DNA of 64,000 bases from Cryptomeria japonica (GCF_030272615.1 NC_081415.1:230166803-230230802), one strand, 5' to 3'; counted from the first letter of the stretch, positions 35,381-47,571 are shown. Notes: a model not told the origin generated them from the sequence alone. A program made the numbers and translations.

Positions 35381-36391
35381 TTTCTTTTCTGACAACATTA
35401 ATTATTTAACTAAAACACAAATTCATATTCATGGTTCTAATGAGTTAATTGTTGATGCCTTATGTTACTAGTTCCCTCTTGGAAACTTTCTTCTTTCACA
35501 TGTCTATTTATGCAAAGGGATTTTCATCCCAAAACATAGTTTATAGTTTAAGGTTACTTCGAGTAGGATGGTTAAAAATTCAAGGTTGTCATTTTCCTTA
35601 AGTAGATGGAATAAAGTACAATTGTAAAAACTAATATTTTCCATTTGGCTATTTCTTTTCCAATGATATTTAGAAAATTGTAGTTAAAGGCAAGGTTTCT
35701 ATCATTTTAAATTTATTACTTATAATTTAAAAGATATATATATAATATATATATGGGCATACCCATACCTGCATCCAAGAAAAAAAATGCCTTACTTGTA
35801 CCCCTACCCAAATCGGTAATGTATCCAAACAAATTCAAATAGAAAACAAAACAAACAAACAAGACAAGGGTGCATATTACAACGCTATTGGAGTTTTGGA
35901 GTTTTGTTTCTTCTGTACTTTCCTTAGGGTTTTGGACTTCCTCATTCAAGCATACCTCACAACCATCCCCCACCTTCCTACCCTTCTCCTGTTAAGCTAT
36001 CAATCTTTCCATCCCATCATATCTCTCCCCCAAACCTTGCTCCTTCACAAGCCTTTTTTAGAGAGTCCAAATTCCTCTTACCAACATGCCTACCTTTGGA
36101 ACCTTGATCCTTGACTTGTGGTACAAGTCATAGGGTATCCCCAATGTCCCAACTCCAACCACTCCTACCATTTCTTGTTGGTCATCTCACCTATAGCTTG
36201 AAACGTCAATGCTCAAATGCTTATTCTTGACACATGGCTCCAATTGTAGTATTGTATCACTAACAATATTATTTACTTGTGGCTCCACATGCATTTCTCA
36301 CCATGGGAGCTAGATATTCTGCCATAGCCACCATTAATGTGGCGATTAGGGTTTGTGACTATAGATCTTCACATCATTAATGCTAGGAGTT
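35381..36391. other. Intron sequence with a MITE-like fragment
   Basis: AT-rich. On the minus strand 35836-35728 reads TTACCGATT...TTCTTGG...GGTATGGGTATG followed by TA repeats, resembling the left part of the MITE at 28682. The rest (35900-36390) has a few open frames but nothing I recognise. Confidence 0.35.
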
Positions 36392-36396
36392 GTTAC

Positions 36397-37763
36397 TATT
36401 GGATGTTGCTGAGAGTTTTCTGGAATGATGTGTTGTCATTGATGTCAACATATTCTTCTGTGTATTCCAGTGTTGTAGTTTGGTTGAATGAGTTGGTATT
36501 GCAGATGAGCTAATGCAGATTAAAAGGGTTTTGAGATAAGTATCTCTAGTTGATTTAGCAGAAGTTTCAGTGGTCTGCATGATGTTTTGATCAAGTTATG
36601 AGATCTAGTATTGAAGTTGATATCCAGTTGTTCCTGTTATTCGATATTTTGGTTTGTGCTCCAAATTGCTTCAAAATTGCTATATCTTCAGTTGTGGATG
36701 TACGGGATGTGTTCTGGACATTGATGTGTGTCCTCAATTCGATTGGTTCATGATTTGGATATCTACAAGCGAATCTTTCGTGATTGAAAGTTAGTTTTGA
36801 TGGTGTTCTTGAGCTCCGGTGATGATATGGTGATGATTCTAATAATTCTGGTTATTGCAGTTGTTGTGGTGCAATTCACGTTGCTTGTGAATGTTTCTAG
36901 AGCATGTTCTATGTGTATTTATGGTCCGCATTGATTATTGGGCACATTATTGAAGATTTTCTTTGTCTGGTGATGTTCTTCATGTTATGCAACATTCTTG
37001 ATGGTTGTAGCATGTTGCGGATGATCAAGGCGTAATTGTTGGAGGTGTTGCATGTTTGTGGTGTTGATTTGGGTCCAGACTATGTCTTAGCCAACATTAT
37101 TTTGGTCTACATATGTTGTTGTAGTGTGTGAGGATATTATTTTGTATTTTGTATTGAGGGTTTAGCTGACCTTGAAATATAGGTTGATGACTTGTATAAA
37201 TAAATGTAATAATCATGGAAGATGTATGTCTGTGATCTTTGAAAGTGTGTATGATCGAGTTGTATGTGCAAACAAATGATTTGATCTTTCAAAAGTGAGA
37301 AGGAGAAAAGAGAAGTGTTGCAGAGCAGACTGTGTACTTAACCAGAACTGTATCCAGGCATATGGAGATGCTATTTTCACAGTTCATGTAATCCGGATTG
37401 TTGTCTAAATGCTTTTGTAAGGTAGTGAGCCTTCCCTTAAGGTTGTAGCCTTTCTGGGTTTCTTGTTTAAGCAATGAGCTCTAGGCAGTGTGCCTAAATG
37501 CATGTGCATTTCCCATTGTAATATTTCATTTACTCCTAACAGGGTATTATCTCATTGTGGGTAGGTTCCCATCGTGGTTTTTCCCTTAACCAGGTTTTCC
37601 ACGTCAAAAATCTTGGTGTTATGTGTGATATTGATGTGGTGTTGTTTCATGCTTTAATTGTTAATTATCATATCTAATTTGTGGTTTAAGTTGCAAAAAG
37701 TTTTTGTGCAAACTAATTCAACCCCCCCCCCCCCCCCTCTTAGTTTGCTGCCTATTGCCAACA
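36397..37763 (+). mobile_element. Solo LTR (1367 bp), copia type, TATTGG...CCAACA
   Basis: Flanked by GTTAC on both sides (36392-36396 and 37764-37768), a perfect 5-bp target duplication. The right end is CCAACA. The left end is TATTGG where TGTTGG is expected, a single G-to-A change in the first dinucleotide. It contains the CATCGTGGTTTTTCCC and GGTTTTCCACGTC boxes and a run of about 17 C at 37721-37738. No coding content. Confidence 0.8.
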
Positions 37764-37950
37764 GTTACAGATTTTGAGAATCTTCCTCAATACCTCCCCA
37801 ATACCTTTCAATGCATGTGCATAAATTTTGGGTGCAATTCAAAGGAAAAAGGCACCAATAGGCATGGGTGTTATCTATTGCTTACCAATCAAGAGATATT
37901 GGCATTTAATTCATGTTCCAACACTTTTTTGTGTATTAAGGATTCAAAGT

Positions 37951-38412
37951 TGGTGTTATTAAGGCATTTTACCTTGGTTTATTCTTTCCTAGGTCCTTAA
38001 TTACACTTTACTTAAGCTTACTTAGGGAATTGCATAGGAGTAGTTAGAGCATCTCCACTTTAGGTGGACATATCACTTTATCACATTATCATATCTAGGT
38101 TTCGCGGTTGCACTTTTCCACCTTTGGTGGGTGATCCACCTTTAGTGGTGTTGTCATGTGATTACTTTTCCACTTTAGGTGGGATGATAGCTTTTCGCTC
38201 TACTTATTATGTCATGAGACAACGATACTTGTCATTGTCTCATTCACTCACCTTAGCTATATGATCAAGGGGACTCCTATGTATTTTTGTTTAGCTTATT
38301 GCATCATTAATAGGAATGCAGTTTATTCTTGTCACGTTATTTCTCGCTTGTTATTGTGCTTTCGATTAGGCCTCTATATCTTGGGTGGATACCCTCATAG
38401 CCAATTCTTACA
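37951..38412 (+). repeat. 5' LTR of element C
   Basis: 462 bp from TGGTGTTATTAAGG to CCAATTCTTACA, matching 45112-45508 plus 49922-49945 apart from small deletions. It contains repeated CCACTTTAGGTGG-type short palindromes. Confidence 0.9.
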
Positions 38413-38424
38413 TGGTATCAAAGC
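38413..38424 (+). other. Primer binding site of element C
   Basis: TGGTATCAAAGC directly follows the LTR. It differs at one base from the usual initiator-Met tRNA complement. Confidence 0.85.
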
Positions 38425-38810
38425 CATTAGGGCGCCTTTGGATAGTCATTGGAGAGATCTTGGTGCAATTTGAGGCTGATTGGGCATCGCCATTGCGTTC
38501 GAGAAGTCATTTACATGAAATTTGACTACAAATTTGCCTATCTTCGGGTAAGATTGTTTTTGTAGCAGAATAATTTTTAGTTGGAGGGTCATTGGCCCCT
38601 CCCATGCAACATATTGTAGCAAAAATTAGTTTTTGTTATTAATTTATTTTTTGCAAAATTTTCTCTAGCAAAATATTATATTTTGGGCAAAAATTAGTAT
38701 TTGGCAATAGTTTTTGTTTTAGCCTATACCATTGTCAAATCGAGCACACCTACAAGCCTATTTTGTCAAATCTGATATTCATATATCGGTCCTTCTACCA
38801 TTGATCACTA

Positions 38811-40728
38811 TGTAATGTCCCCTTCCTTGTGATGTTGCATTCAATGGTCCATTGGCCTATTCCGAAGACCCGTAGGCTGTGGAAAGGTGAATTAAGGGTT
38901 CCCATGTTCCTTGGAATTCCAACCAAACTTGTCAGGGGTGGAATGTGAACTTACTATTTTTAGTAAGTTAGGGTTTGGCCGTCGGGATGGTACAGAGTTG
39001 CTAAGCTCGCCAAGCTCTTTCTCTGGTTGCGAAGATAACGATTTTCGGAGCATTATTTCATGACTTACTATTTTTAGTAAATGGCAGTTTGGGACATTCT
39101 ATTTTTGGCAGTCCTGGATTTGGTCCTGTTCCAGCACAATTCAGTGATCCTCATTGCTCAACCTCATCCGGATTCTGTTGATAATCAGTACTGGAGTTAT
39201 AAGAGATTTAATTAAATATTATTCCTTATCCTAAGGTTATTATTTAATTATTTTATTACTGATTGATGTTATGGGGAATTGTGCAGAAATTGATGTTTTT
39301 CCCAAGACTTGCCTAGGCGAATTATTTAATGGATATAAGGAGACTTTATTTTCGATATACTCCAAAGTTATATCATGCCAAAATTGTGGTCTTCTTCCTA
39401 GGCACGATTTTTGGACTTGGGAAGTGGGCGCCACTTTGGGTCCACCACATGAAATGAAACGCAGTTTGAATGAGGAGAATTTGGAGGCAGTTTCATTTGA
39501 ATTTCAGACTTGAAAGCTATATAAACAGGTGTTTGGCTCCTCATTTGTTTATCCATAGAAAATATATTGTTATGCTGTCGAAATGACTCCAGACTTCTTC
39601 GAGGGTGAATACCTCCTAGATCTTTCCTTCCGGTTTCGAGTGTGAGGCATCACTCCTAGTTGTGGTTCGAAGTTGTGAGCTATTTGGTGATTTTTGGGTG
39701 TATTGGTTAAGAGTTGTGTGCTGCTGGTATTTTTGGTGTTGCTGGTGTGTGTTGGCTGGAAGTGTATTTTGCTCGTAGCTATCTGCGTGTTGAGTGCATC
39801 ATTATGGGTGAGGGATTGTTGGAAGCATATCGGAGAGACAATAATTCTCCTACATTGGTGTGGCATTTGGAGAACTCTCCAGTTTAGAAATTGCAAATCG
39901 AACTATTCAGCCAAAATGCCATTTCCAAAATTGCCTTGGGTTGCGTGCATCACAATTGTTGCTCTCCAGTCGCAGTTTTAAGGTATTGATTTGTTTGTTT
40001 ATGTCATACGCTTCATTTGCTTTTGGTTTGGCATGATTCCATTCAGTTTTGAGAGAGTTACAAGCATTTTAGTGGGTTTTGGGATGGCTGGTTCTGCGTT
40101 TTCATTGTATCTGATTTCAGAACAGCAAGTAGTGTTTATGGTGAGAGTGTGTTAGTGAATTCTTGAGATATGTACTTCATTCTATCTTCTTTCACATATC
40201 TATCTTTGTAAGAATTGCTTCAGTAGTACTGACCAATTCATTCTATGCTGCATTTCCCGCTGAACAAGTGAAAGAGGATGGCTTAGCTGCCTGTATGTTT
40301 TGTAATTCAGTTTTGTCCTCCCACTGAGCAAGTGGTTGAGTGATATTGTCCTCCCGCTGAGATATGCAGTTGAGTGATAGTTTTATGTAAAAGTCCTCCC
40401 GCTGCATAAGCGGTAGAATGATTTGGTTTTGTTATGCTCTTGTTACCTTGGCTGGTTTACCGCCAAGTTCTTGTTCTTCATCCCGCTGAAAAGAGTAAGG
40501 GGCTAGCTTGCTGCCCAGTATTGTATTTGCATTCTAATTTCCAACGGATTAGTGAGCTAACGAACCCCTTATCACCATATGCTCTCACCTTCCCACATTG
40601 GGCTCTTGGTGATCAGAAAGTGGAAGGGTTACTCTTCAGTAGCATTGGGATTATATTTCCTAACTTTAACGAGTGCATTGTACTATTTGTTGTGCTTGAA
40701 AACCGAAAAAATAAGTGGGAATATTCCA
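38811..40728 (+). mobile_element. Solo LTR (1918 bp) of the TGTAATGTCCCC family
   Basis: It starts TGTAATGTCCCCTTCC and ends TATTCCA, with CACTA on both sides (38806-38810 and 40729-40733). The start and the end (A-rich, then GTGGGAATATTCCA) align with the solo LTR at 55668-57241. It carries two ACTTACTATTTTTAGTAA-type palindromes (38949-38968 and 39063-39082) and a TATA box (CTATATAAAC, about 39518). No coding content. Nested in the leader of element C. Confidence 0.75.
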
Positions 40729-42700
40729 CACTAATAGTTGATCATGGTTGCTTGCTTGCTTGCTTATTTTGTTGTCTAATCTAGTTGGCATAGACAATAT
40801 TTGTTGTGGTATAAGTTGAATCCACAGACGCCCGTTGCTCAAACAATTCATTTCTTCTGGCGAGCTCAATATACTAATAGGCGTTTAAGGTTTTCGTTGT
40901 TTCTTATTTTGCAGATTGGATTGGGACGGCTCCATTAGTATCTTTGTAGGTTCTTCCTAATCACATTGGACTTCATTGTTTTGAGTAGCCCATTTCCTAT
41001 TGTTCTCGATTCAAAGCTTTTCTCTACAACGTTCAATGTGTTTGTAGGCTGAATTCCTTTATTCGCGTGATTAATTGCAATCTCAGGCCTGCGACATATC
41101 AAGATCTGGTCGTTCATCACTCTACGGACTACTCATTGGATGTTTGGAGCTTATTAGCTGGTAGCTAGTAGTTACCTGCAATAGGAAGACTTACATCAAA
41201 GCTCAAAATAACTATCAAAAACACATTTTTTGGGGTATCTTGCATTTGTGGCTTGTCTTTGACCAATAGAACTGTGGGGTCTTCACAGCAAGGCGCATTC
41301 ATACCATTGTTTTGATTCTATATAATGACATATCCATAGCCTTTGTATCAAGGATCGAGGTGTGTGATCTCCATGTTTTATCGATTGCCTTGGGTGATTT
41401 TCATTCTTTTTTGGTGCTCACGGTTGTAATTCCCAGCAGTTTTTGGTTTCCACATATGGTTTTACCACCTCATGGTCAAGTTAGCAGATGCTTTGGGGAT
41501 TCATTCATGGATTTTGCATGGAAATCATTAGAGATTGTTTAATGGATGTGTTAGCCATGGTGCCTTACATTTTTTTTGGTGTGTTTATTTCCACACATTT
41601 CTATCTTTGTCAGTTCATGGTTTAGGTTAGCAACTTGTGGTGCATAGTGTATCGGAGGTTTTAATCTCACATTTCCCATGGAGCACTTCATTTTTGCCTT
41701 TATATACACTGGTCGTCTATAATATATATTACTATGCTACATCAGCATAGTGACAACAAACCAAGTCATCGTTTGTACAGTGTACAGTCCCCTGCCAACT
41801 TAGCTCCACGTCAACAGAATGTCCTATTAGATCTGACGTTAGCAAATACAGTTGGATACCAATTCAACAAATGTGTTAGTAAGTGATTCGACTGAATTTT
41901 GCTATGTCAGCAAACATATCTTTTCATGAGCCCCATCTGTGCCAAAATATTGTTCGAATGCCACTACTGTGTGCCTTTCCACATTAACTTGTTATACATA
42001 TTATGCACTATATTATTTAAAGAGCCAAAAGTGTTGACACACAACCAATGTGGGATTTTGTTTTTTCACCCACCCTCCACGGTTAACTGTTTTGAGTTTG
42101 ATAGGCGAACTTCAAATGGTAATATCTTGGGCATATGACCTCCCTTTTTAGTGTAATTTTTCTTTTTATTTGAGCTAATTTTTTGTTCTCTCTGCAATGG
42201 TGTGTTAATTTTTTTATTTTGGTAGACAGATGTTTTTAGAATTTTCAGTTTTTCATAGCTGTACCTGTCTAATCCTCGTTTTTGCAACTTCTGGGACTCC
42301 ATTTAAGTTCATACAAACTCCTTTTTTTGGTGTCGTTTTATTTTAAGTGCATAATTTTCATTTACTTTTCTTTGGTGCTATCAATTTTTCATCATTCTAA
42401 ATAGAAATATCACTTTCAAAACTTGGTCTTTTTGGGCCTATTTTGACATATTTAATGCAAGATCTCAGTCAAGTCTTTTGCATTAGTAATTTGAGTCTGC
42501 TATAGCCTACTTTGGGCAATTGAAAACATTGAAATCAAAAGTCCACTTTTACCTTTGTTTGCAAGTGGCCTCTTGTACATGCACTAAGTATAAAGTGTCG
42601 AATCATCTTTTTGGGGGGGATTCTTTGATTGAGTGAATAAGGAGGGTGTCTTGTATGATTGTTCCTCTCTTGGTCTCCTTGTGCTCTTTCATTTTCAGTT

Positions 42701-43549
42701 ATGGGTTGTCTTAAGTTTCCACTTCTAACTCCACATAACTATGCATCTTGGAAAATACATGCTTGGAGTAAATTAATGGAAAAAGGACTAACTCATTACA
42801 TTGATGAAACGATTGAAGCACCATTAGATCCTAAGGCTAATCCAAATGCTCAAATGGAATGGCTCCCTAAAACTACAATGGATCTTGGAACTTTGAGGAA
42901 TTATGTATCAGATGATCTTATCTTTCACATCAATAAGTGTAAGACAGTTAAAGATGCTTGGGAAAAGCTTGGTCAATTGTATGGCCAAGTTGATGAGATT
43001 AGGGGTTACAAGCTTGACAATGATCTCACAAATTTGGATCCTAAGAATTTTGATACAATCCAAGACTATGTAACTAAAGCAAATGAGCTAAGAGAAAAAC
43101 TCAAGGATTGTGGCATTGACATGAAGGATGCACAGTTGGTCTACAATTTGTTTGACAAGCTTCCATCAGAGTATGCGGCCTTTGTTTCTAGTTTCCAAAC
43201 CCATCAATTGACTGTGGGTATTTCAATCACTACACCATCATATGATGCATTCACAAAAATGTTGATGCTTGAGCAATCAAAGTTGACTAACAAGGGGATT
43301 CTCTAAACTTCCAAGTCAAAAACTTTGGTGTCTAATCAAGGGAATCAGAGGAATCAAGGAAAAGGCAAGAACCAAAAGCAATCTAAGCCAAAGCCACAAC
43401 ATGATAGAGCACAATCATCCTCTCCACAACAAGGCAATTCTTCATCTTCTTTCATGAAGGGAAATTCAAATGAGAAGGAGAAGCCAACTTGTTCATATTG
43501 CAAGAAAGTTGGTCATGATGAGCATCATTGCCACACTAAGAAAAATTGA
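42701..43549 (+). pseudogene. Element C gag with CCHC knuckle
   Basis: From ATG at 42701 the frame reads MGCLKFPLLTPHNYASW, a DUF4219/UBN2-type gag amino terminus, then KTVKDAWEKLGQLY and LVYNLFDKLPSEYAAF. An in-frame stop at 43304-43306 is followed by the same frame with a Lys/Gln-rich linker and the zinc knuckle CSYCKKVGHDEHHC (about 43490-43531). A one-base shift near 43540 moves the frame into IDELTNIIKKNN and a Ser-rich stretch. The stop and the shift make it inactive in one piece, though the capsid part is intact. Confidence 0.88.
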
Positions 43550-43934
43550 TGAGTTAACAAACATCATCAAAAAGAACAACATCAAATTGCCATCCACTTA
43601 CAGGAAGAAGGATTCATCTCCTTCCAGTTCCTCACAATCAAAAGGAAAAGGACAAGTTCCTTGTGCTGGTACAAGTCATGATTTAGGGAGATGACTTCTA
43701 GATTTATGAGCTTCTCATCATATGGCATCTTTGCAATCTATGTTCTCTTCATTTGAGCCTTGCAATATGCCAACAATTTTGATGGAGAATCAAACATATA
43801 TGAATGTAATTGGGGAGGGATCTATTGATATTGTGGATGGCACCTTCAATGATGTGTTGTGTGTCCCTCACTTGACAAACAATTTTCTTTCCATGTATCA
43901 AATCCCTCATGGTGCAGCAAGGAAGATTGTGTAG
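43550..43934 (+). pseudogene. Element C protease remnant
   Basis: After a Ser-rich linker the frame reads LLDL, a stop, ASHHMASLQSMFSS, where a copia protease would have D-S-G-A-S-x-H-M. It continues IGEGSIDIVDGTFNDVLCVP and LTNNFLSMYQI, typical of the protease carboxy half. So the family is clear but the active site is destroyed. No integrase motif follows. Confidence 0.7.
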
Positions 43935-44119
43935 TTCACTCCTAATTCAATTATCATTATAGACTTGGAAACTAGAGCTATCATTGCTACTAGGGTGGTG
44001 GATAATGCATCTCGGTTGTACTCCTTTTTAGACTTTGTTCCTATTGATGACTTTGAATCTTTTGATGATGATCACACTTCTAGTGTGGATTCCGATATTG
44101 AGTCCAGAACTTTGGTTAC

Positions 44120-44773
44120 TTGAACTTGGGTGTTCTCACATGTGATCCAGTTCTTGAGCCTTACATTTCATCTCCTCCTATTGATATCACATCTACTATT
44201 GCCCTTGATGATGCTTGTGTTGTTACAGTTTTAGCTTCTTGTGATTCAGTGCAACAGGACATACATTGTCTTCCAGATACAGTTCCTTGGGATGATTACT
44301 TGACAGACATTGTAGGTTTGTTTGTGGAGTCCTACAGTGAAGATTTGGGAGACATCATTGATGATATTCATCTTCTCTTTGATGGAGATGATCCTTCTTT
44401 AGTTGTTGCAAGGGAAAACTCTGACCCTCTTTTTCATTCTCTACATGATCATTCTTTCGAGTTTGATGTGATTGTGGACACTTATGTGCAACCTTTGGAG
44501 GTCTCCTTGTCTTTAGAGGAGCCGCTCGAGTCTTTGAAACATGTTCTACATTCATCTTCACTAGATCTCGGTTTGTATTTTTCAACAATGTGGCCTAGTA
44601 CACTTGATTTGGAAGAGGCAACTTTCAGCGTCAACACGGGGACATTTGAGCAACTTTCAAAGACTCCATACATTTTGAGATTTCTTCCTACATCTTCCTT
44701 TCCGGATTGGGCAGACTTCATACATACACCGTTGGTTTTGTTTCTTTCTAAGGGGAGGAACGTTGTTCGATGA
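44120..44773 (+). CDS. Unrecognised acidic open frame at the 3' end of element C
   Basis: 217 codons open from a non-ATG start just after a one-base shift, rich in Asp, Leu and Ser (DDYLTDIVGLFVES, LGDIIDDIHLLFDGDD, SLEEPLESLKHVLHSSSLDL). It runs in the place where integrase, RT and RNase H should be and stops about 340 bp before the 3' LTR. The frame before it (VDNASRLYSF, then FDDDHTSSVDSDIES) appears to be its natural upstream part, so the original protein was probably one gag-protease-acidic domain fusion. I recognise no family. It may be a captured or element-specific domain, or a chance open frame. Confidence 0.5.
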   Translation: MNLGVLTCDPVLEPYISSPPIDITSTIALDDACVVTVLASCDSVQQDIHCLPDTVPWDDYLTDIVGLFVESYSEDLGDIIDDIHLLFDGDDPSLVVARENSDPLFHSLHDHSFEFDVIVDTYVQPLEVSLSLEEPLESLKHVLHSSSLDLGLYFSTMWPSTLDLEEATFSVNTGTFEQLSKTPYILRFLPTSSFPDWADFIHTPLVLFLSKGRNVVR

Positions 44774-45111
44774 TTGTGGAGTATCTTCTACATCTAGCTT
44801 GGAGCATCTACCATTGGTGCACATTCTATATTGAGGGGGGGCTACTTGGTCTCTCTTCTTCTCTCTTATGGGGAGGACTTTTTCCTCACATGGGGTTTTG
44901 TCCTTCACGTTCTTCTTTGAGTGTTCTTTTGTGTTTTCATCTCTCTTTTGGGGGAAGTTTTTTCCCACTAGGTTTTTTCTCCCTTTCTCTATTTGTGAGA
45001 GATTGTGCATTGCATTTGTTCATGGGTACCTAACATGGCCTAGTATCCGGACCCATCTTGCATTGTTAGCTTGAGTTTACATTCCCCTAAGTCGCACTTA
45101 AGAGGGGATGT

Positions 45112-45508
45112 TGGTGTAATTAAAGCATTTTACCTTGGTTTAATCTTTCCTAGGTCCTAATTACACTTTACTTAAGCTTACTTAGGGAATTGCATAGGAG
45201 TAGTTAGAGCATCTCCACTTAAGGTGGACATATCAATTTAGCACGTTATCATATCCACCTATCGTGTTTTCACTTTTCCACTTTTAGTCATGTGATTACT
45301 TTTCCACTTTAGGTGGTATGATATCTTTTTTCTCTACTTATCATGTCATGAGACAATGACACTTGTCATTGTCTCATTCACTCACCTTGGCTATATAACC
45401 AAGGGGATCTCCTATGTATTGCATCATTGATAGGAATGCAATTTATTCTTGTCACGTTATTTCTCTCTTGTTATTATGCTTTCCATTAGGCCTCTAGATC
45501 TTGGGTGG
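45112..45508 (+). repeat. 3' LTR of element C, left part
   Basis: Begins TGGTGTAATTAAAG after the tract AAGAGGGGATGT. It is cut at 45508 within GGTGG by giant LTR-like element 3. The remaining bases of this LTR are at 49922-49945 (CTACCTTCATAGCC to TTACA). Confidence 0.9.
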
Positions 45509-45987
45509 TGTTGTGACCATTTCACACATCGCCCCATTGCAAATGGGGACCCTTGCTTTTTTGCTTTTTAGGGTTCGTTTTCTAGGTCTTTTAGGGTTTT
45601 GTCAATTGGCCTTTGCATTTTGAGTGTCGCCAAGGGGATCACATGGATAGCAAGTCCAGCTTGAGTGAAGTCCTGATCCTGAAATTTGGCTACGTCTGAA
45701 AGTCCTGATCCTGAAATTTGGCTAAGTCTGAAAGTCCTGATCCTGAAATTTGGCTAAGTCTGGAATGTCCTGATCCTGAAATTTGACTAAGTCTAGAAAC
45801 TGAAAAACCTCCAAAAACTAGATTTTGCAATATAACTCCTGGAGGTCTGAAACCACTCTCAAACATCCTGAAAGTATATATGGAATATAACTTAAAGTAT
45901 AAGAAAGAAGAAAGATAGAAGGAAATGTCACTTATAAATGTTATATTCCATAAAATTATCCTGTCAGAGAGTTCAAAAAGTCAAATT

Positions 45988-47571
45988 TCGCTCCTGACCC
46001 TCTCAGGAGGTCTAAAGCGAATCTCGCTCCTGACCCTTCCTGAGGGTCCAGGGCGAAAATCAACCTAGGACTCATTCCTGGCCTTATTCGACCAAATTTT
46101 GATTTGCAAAGCATCTTGTTTGGACTTTGGGATTGATTGAACACCTTGAAGAAAATGATGAATTTTGGCCAAGATTAGAAATTTCGCTCCTGACCCTTGC
46201 TGAGGGTCCAGAGCGAAATTCATTGTAGATTTCGTTTGCCAACTCGCTTGAATTTGAAACTTTGTTCTTGGCCTTGAAAATGATCTTACCTTGCCCTGTG
46301 AAGTGGTTTGAAACTAAAAGATTAAGCAATTTAGCCTAGATTGTAAATTTCACTCCTGTCCCTTGCTGAAGGTCCAGGGCGAAAATGTTGTTCAAGTTTA
46401 TTTCTCGCTAATTTTGGCTAACTTGTTTTGTGCAGGGTTTCCCGGAGAGAAGATTGGACGTTACTGGATGCGTTTGAAAGTTTGAAAGTTTGAAAATTGT
46501 TGAATTTTGGGCAACAAAGATAATTTCGCCCCTGACCCTCACTGAAGGTCTAGAGCGATTTTCTAAAAGTGCAATTTTCTTGCAAAGACAAGGCAAGTTT
46601 TGTGATTGAAATGAATGGAAGAAGGTGTGTTTTGCCCATTGAAGATAATTTGGAGGGCTAACGAAGGACGGATAAAACTTGAATTTGCAAAATCGTTCCT
46701 GTCCCTCTCTGAGGGACCAGGGCGAAAAACCTAATATCCATCCTTTCTCTCCAAGCTTGGACAAATCTAAGCCAAGGCGCAAGTTTGAAGCAATGTTTGA
46801 AACGCCTTGAAGTGGAATTAAGATGCTATGATTACAAATTTTGATGACAATTTGCAAATTCGCTCCTGTCCCTCACCAAGGATCCAGGGCGAAATTTCTA
46901 AGTGTGCCCACTTTCCTTGCATTTCAAGATAACTTTTTTGTTTCCAAGACTCAAGAGGCAGTGAAATGTGATATTCTACGCCTTGAGGGTAATTTGAAGA
47001 TTGAAGTGATTAGGAATTTGTACAAAGGACTCAAAAGCGCTCCTGTCCCTCACTGAAGGACCAGGGCGATTTTTACAAAGCCAATAACTTCCCTCCAAGA
47101 TTACGCTAAGGCAAGGTTGTGCAAGGATGGAAAATGTCTTCTAAAGCATGGTGAACAAAGATTTGACTTCAAAACTTGATAATCCTAGGCTAAAATGCAA
47201 AAGTCGCCCCTGTCCCTCACTAGAGGCCCAAGGCGAAAATCTTTAAAACACCTATTTTGCCTTGCAAAAAGCAAAGTAAACATGTATGGAATGGATGAAA
47301 GAGATCATTACTTACCCCACAATGAGAGTTGGCAATTAAAAGGTGAAGGATTGAGACCAAAAGTGAAAAATCGCTCCTGTCCCTCTCCAAGGGTCCAGGG
47401 CGAAAAAGTCCTAAAGGCACTTTCCTCCTAGAGATCAAGTGAAATTAAACTCAAAGCTCCAATTAAAAAATGCCATTTTAAATGCCTAGATGAAGTTTTG
47501 AACGTGAAAATGAGGAATGCAAGGCCAAAATTGAAAGTTCACTCCTGTCCCTCTCCAAGGGTCCAGGACGA
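45988..47571 (+). repeat. Palindrome array of giant LTR-like element 3
   Basis: Eleven 33-bp palindromes start at 45988, 46024, 46184, 46350, 46526, 46693, 46860, 47037, 47204, 47371 and 47539. Apart from the first two, steps are 160-168 bp or 176-177 bp. The core is TCGCTCCTGTCCCT...AGGG.CCAGGGCGA, homologous in sense to the array in element 2. The spacers between palindromes have diverged much more. Confidence 0.9.

Noticed and set aside
44770-45033. Open frame between the acidic frame and the 3' LTR of element C
   Set aside because: Leu/Phe/Ser-rich text from a CT-rich tract before the purine tract. No conserved motif.
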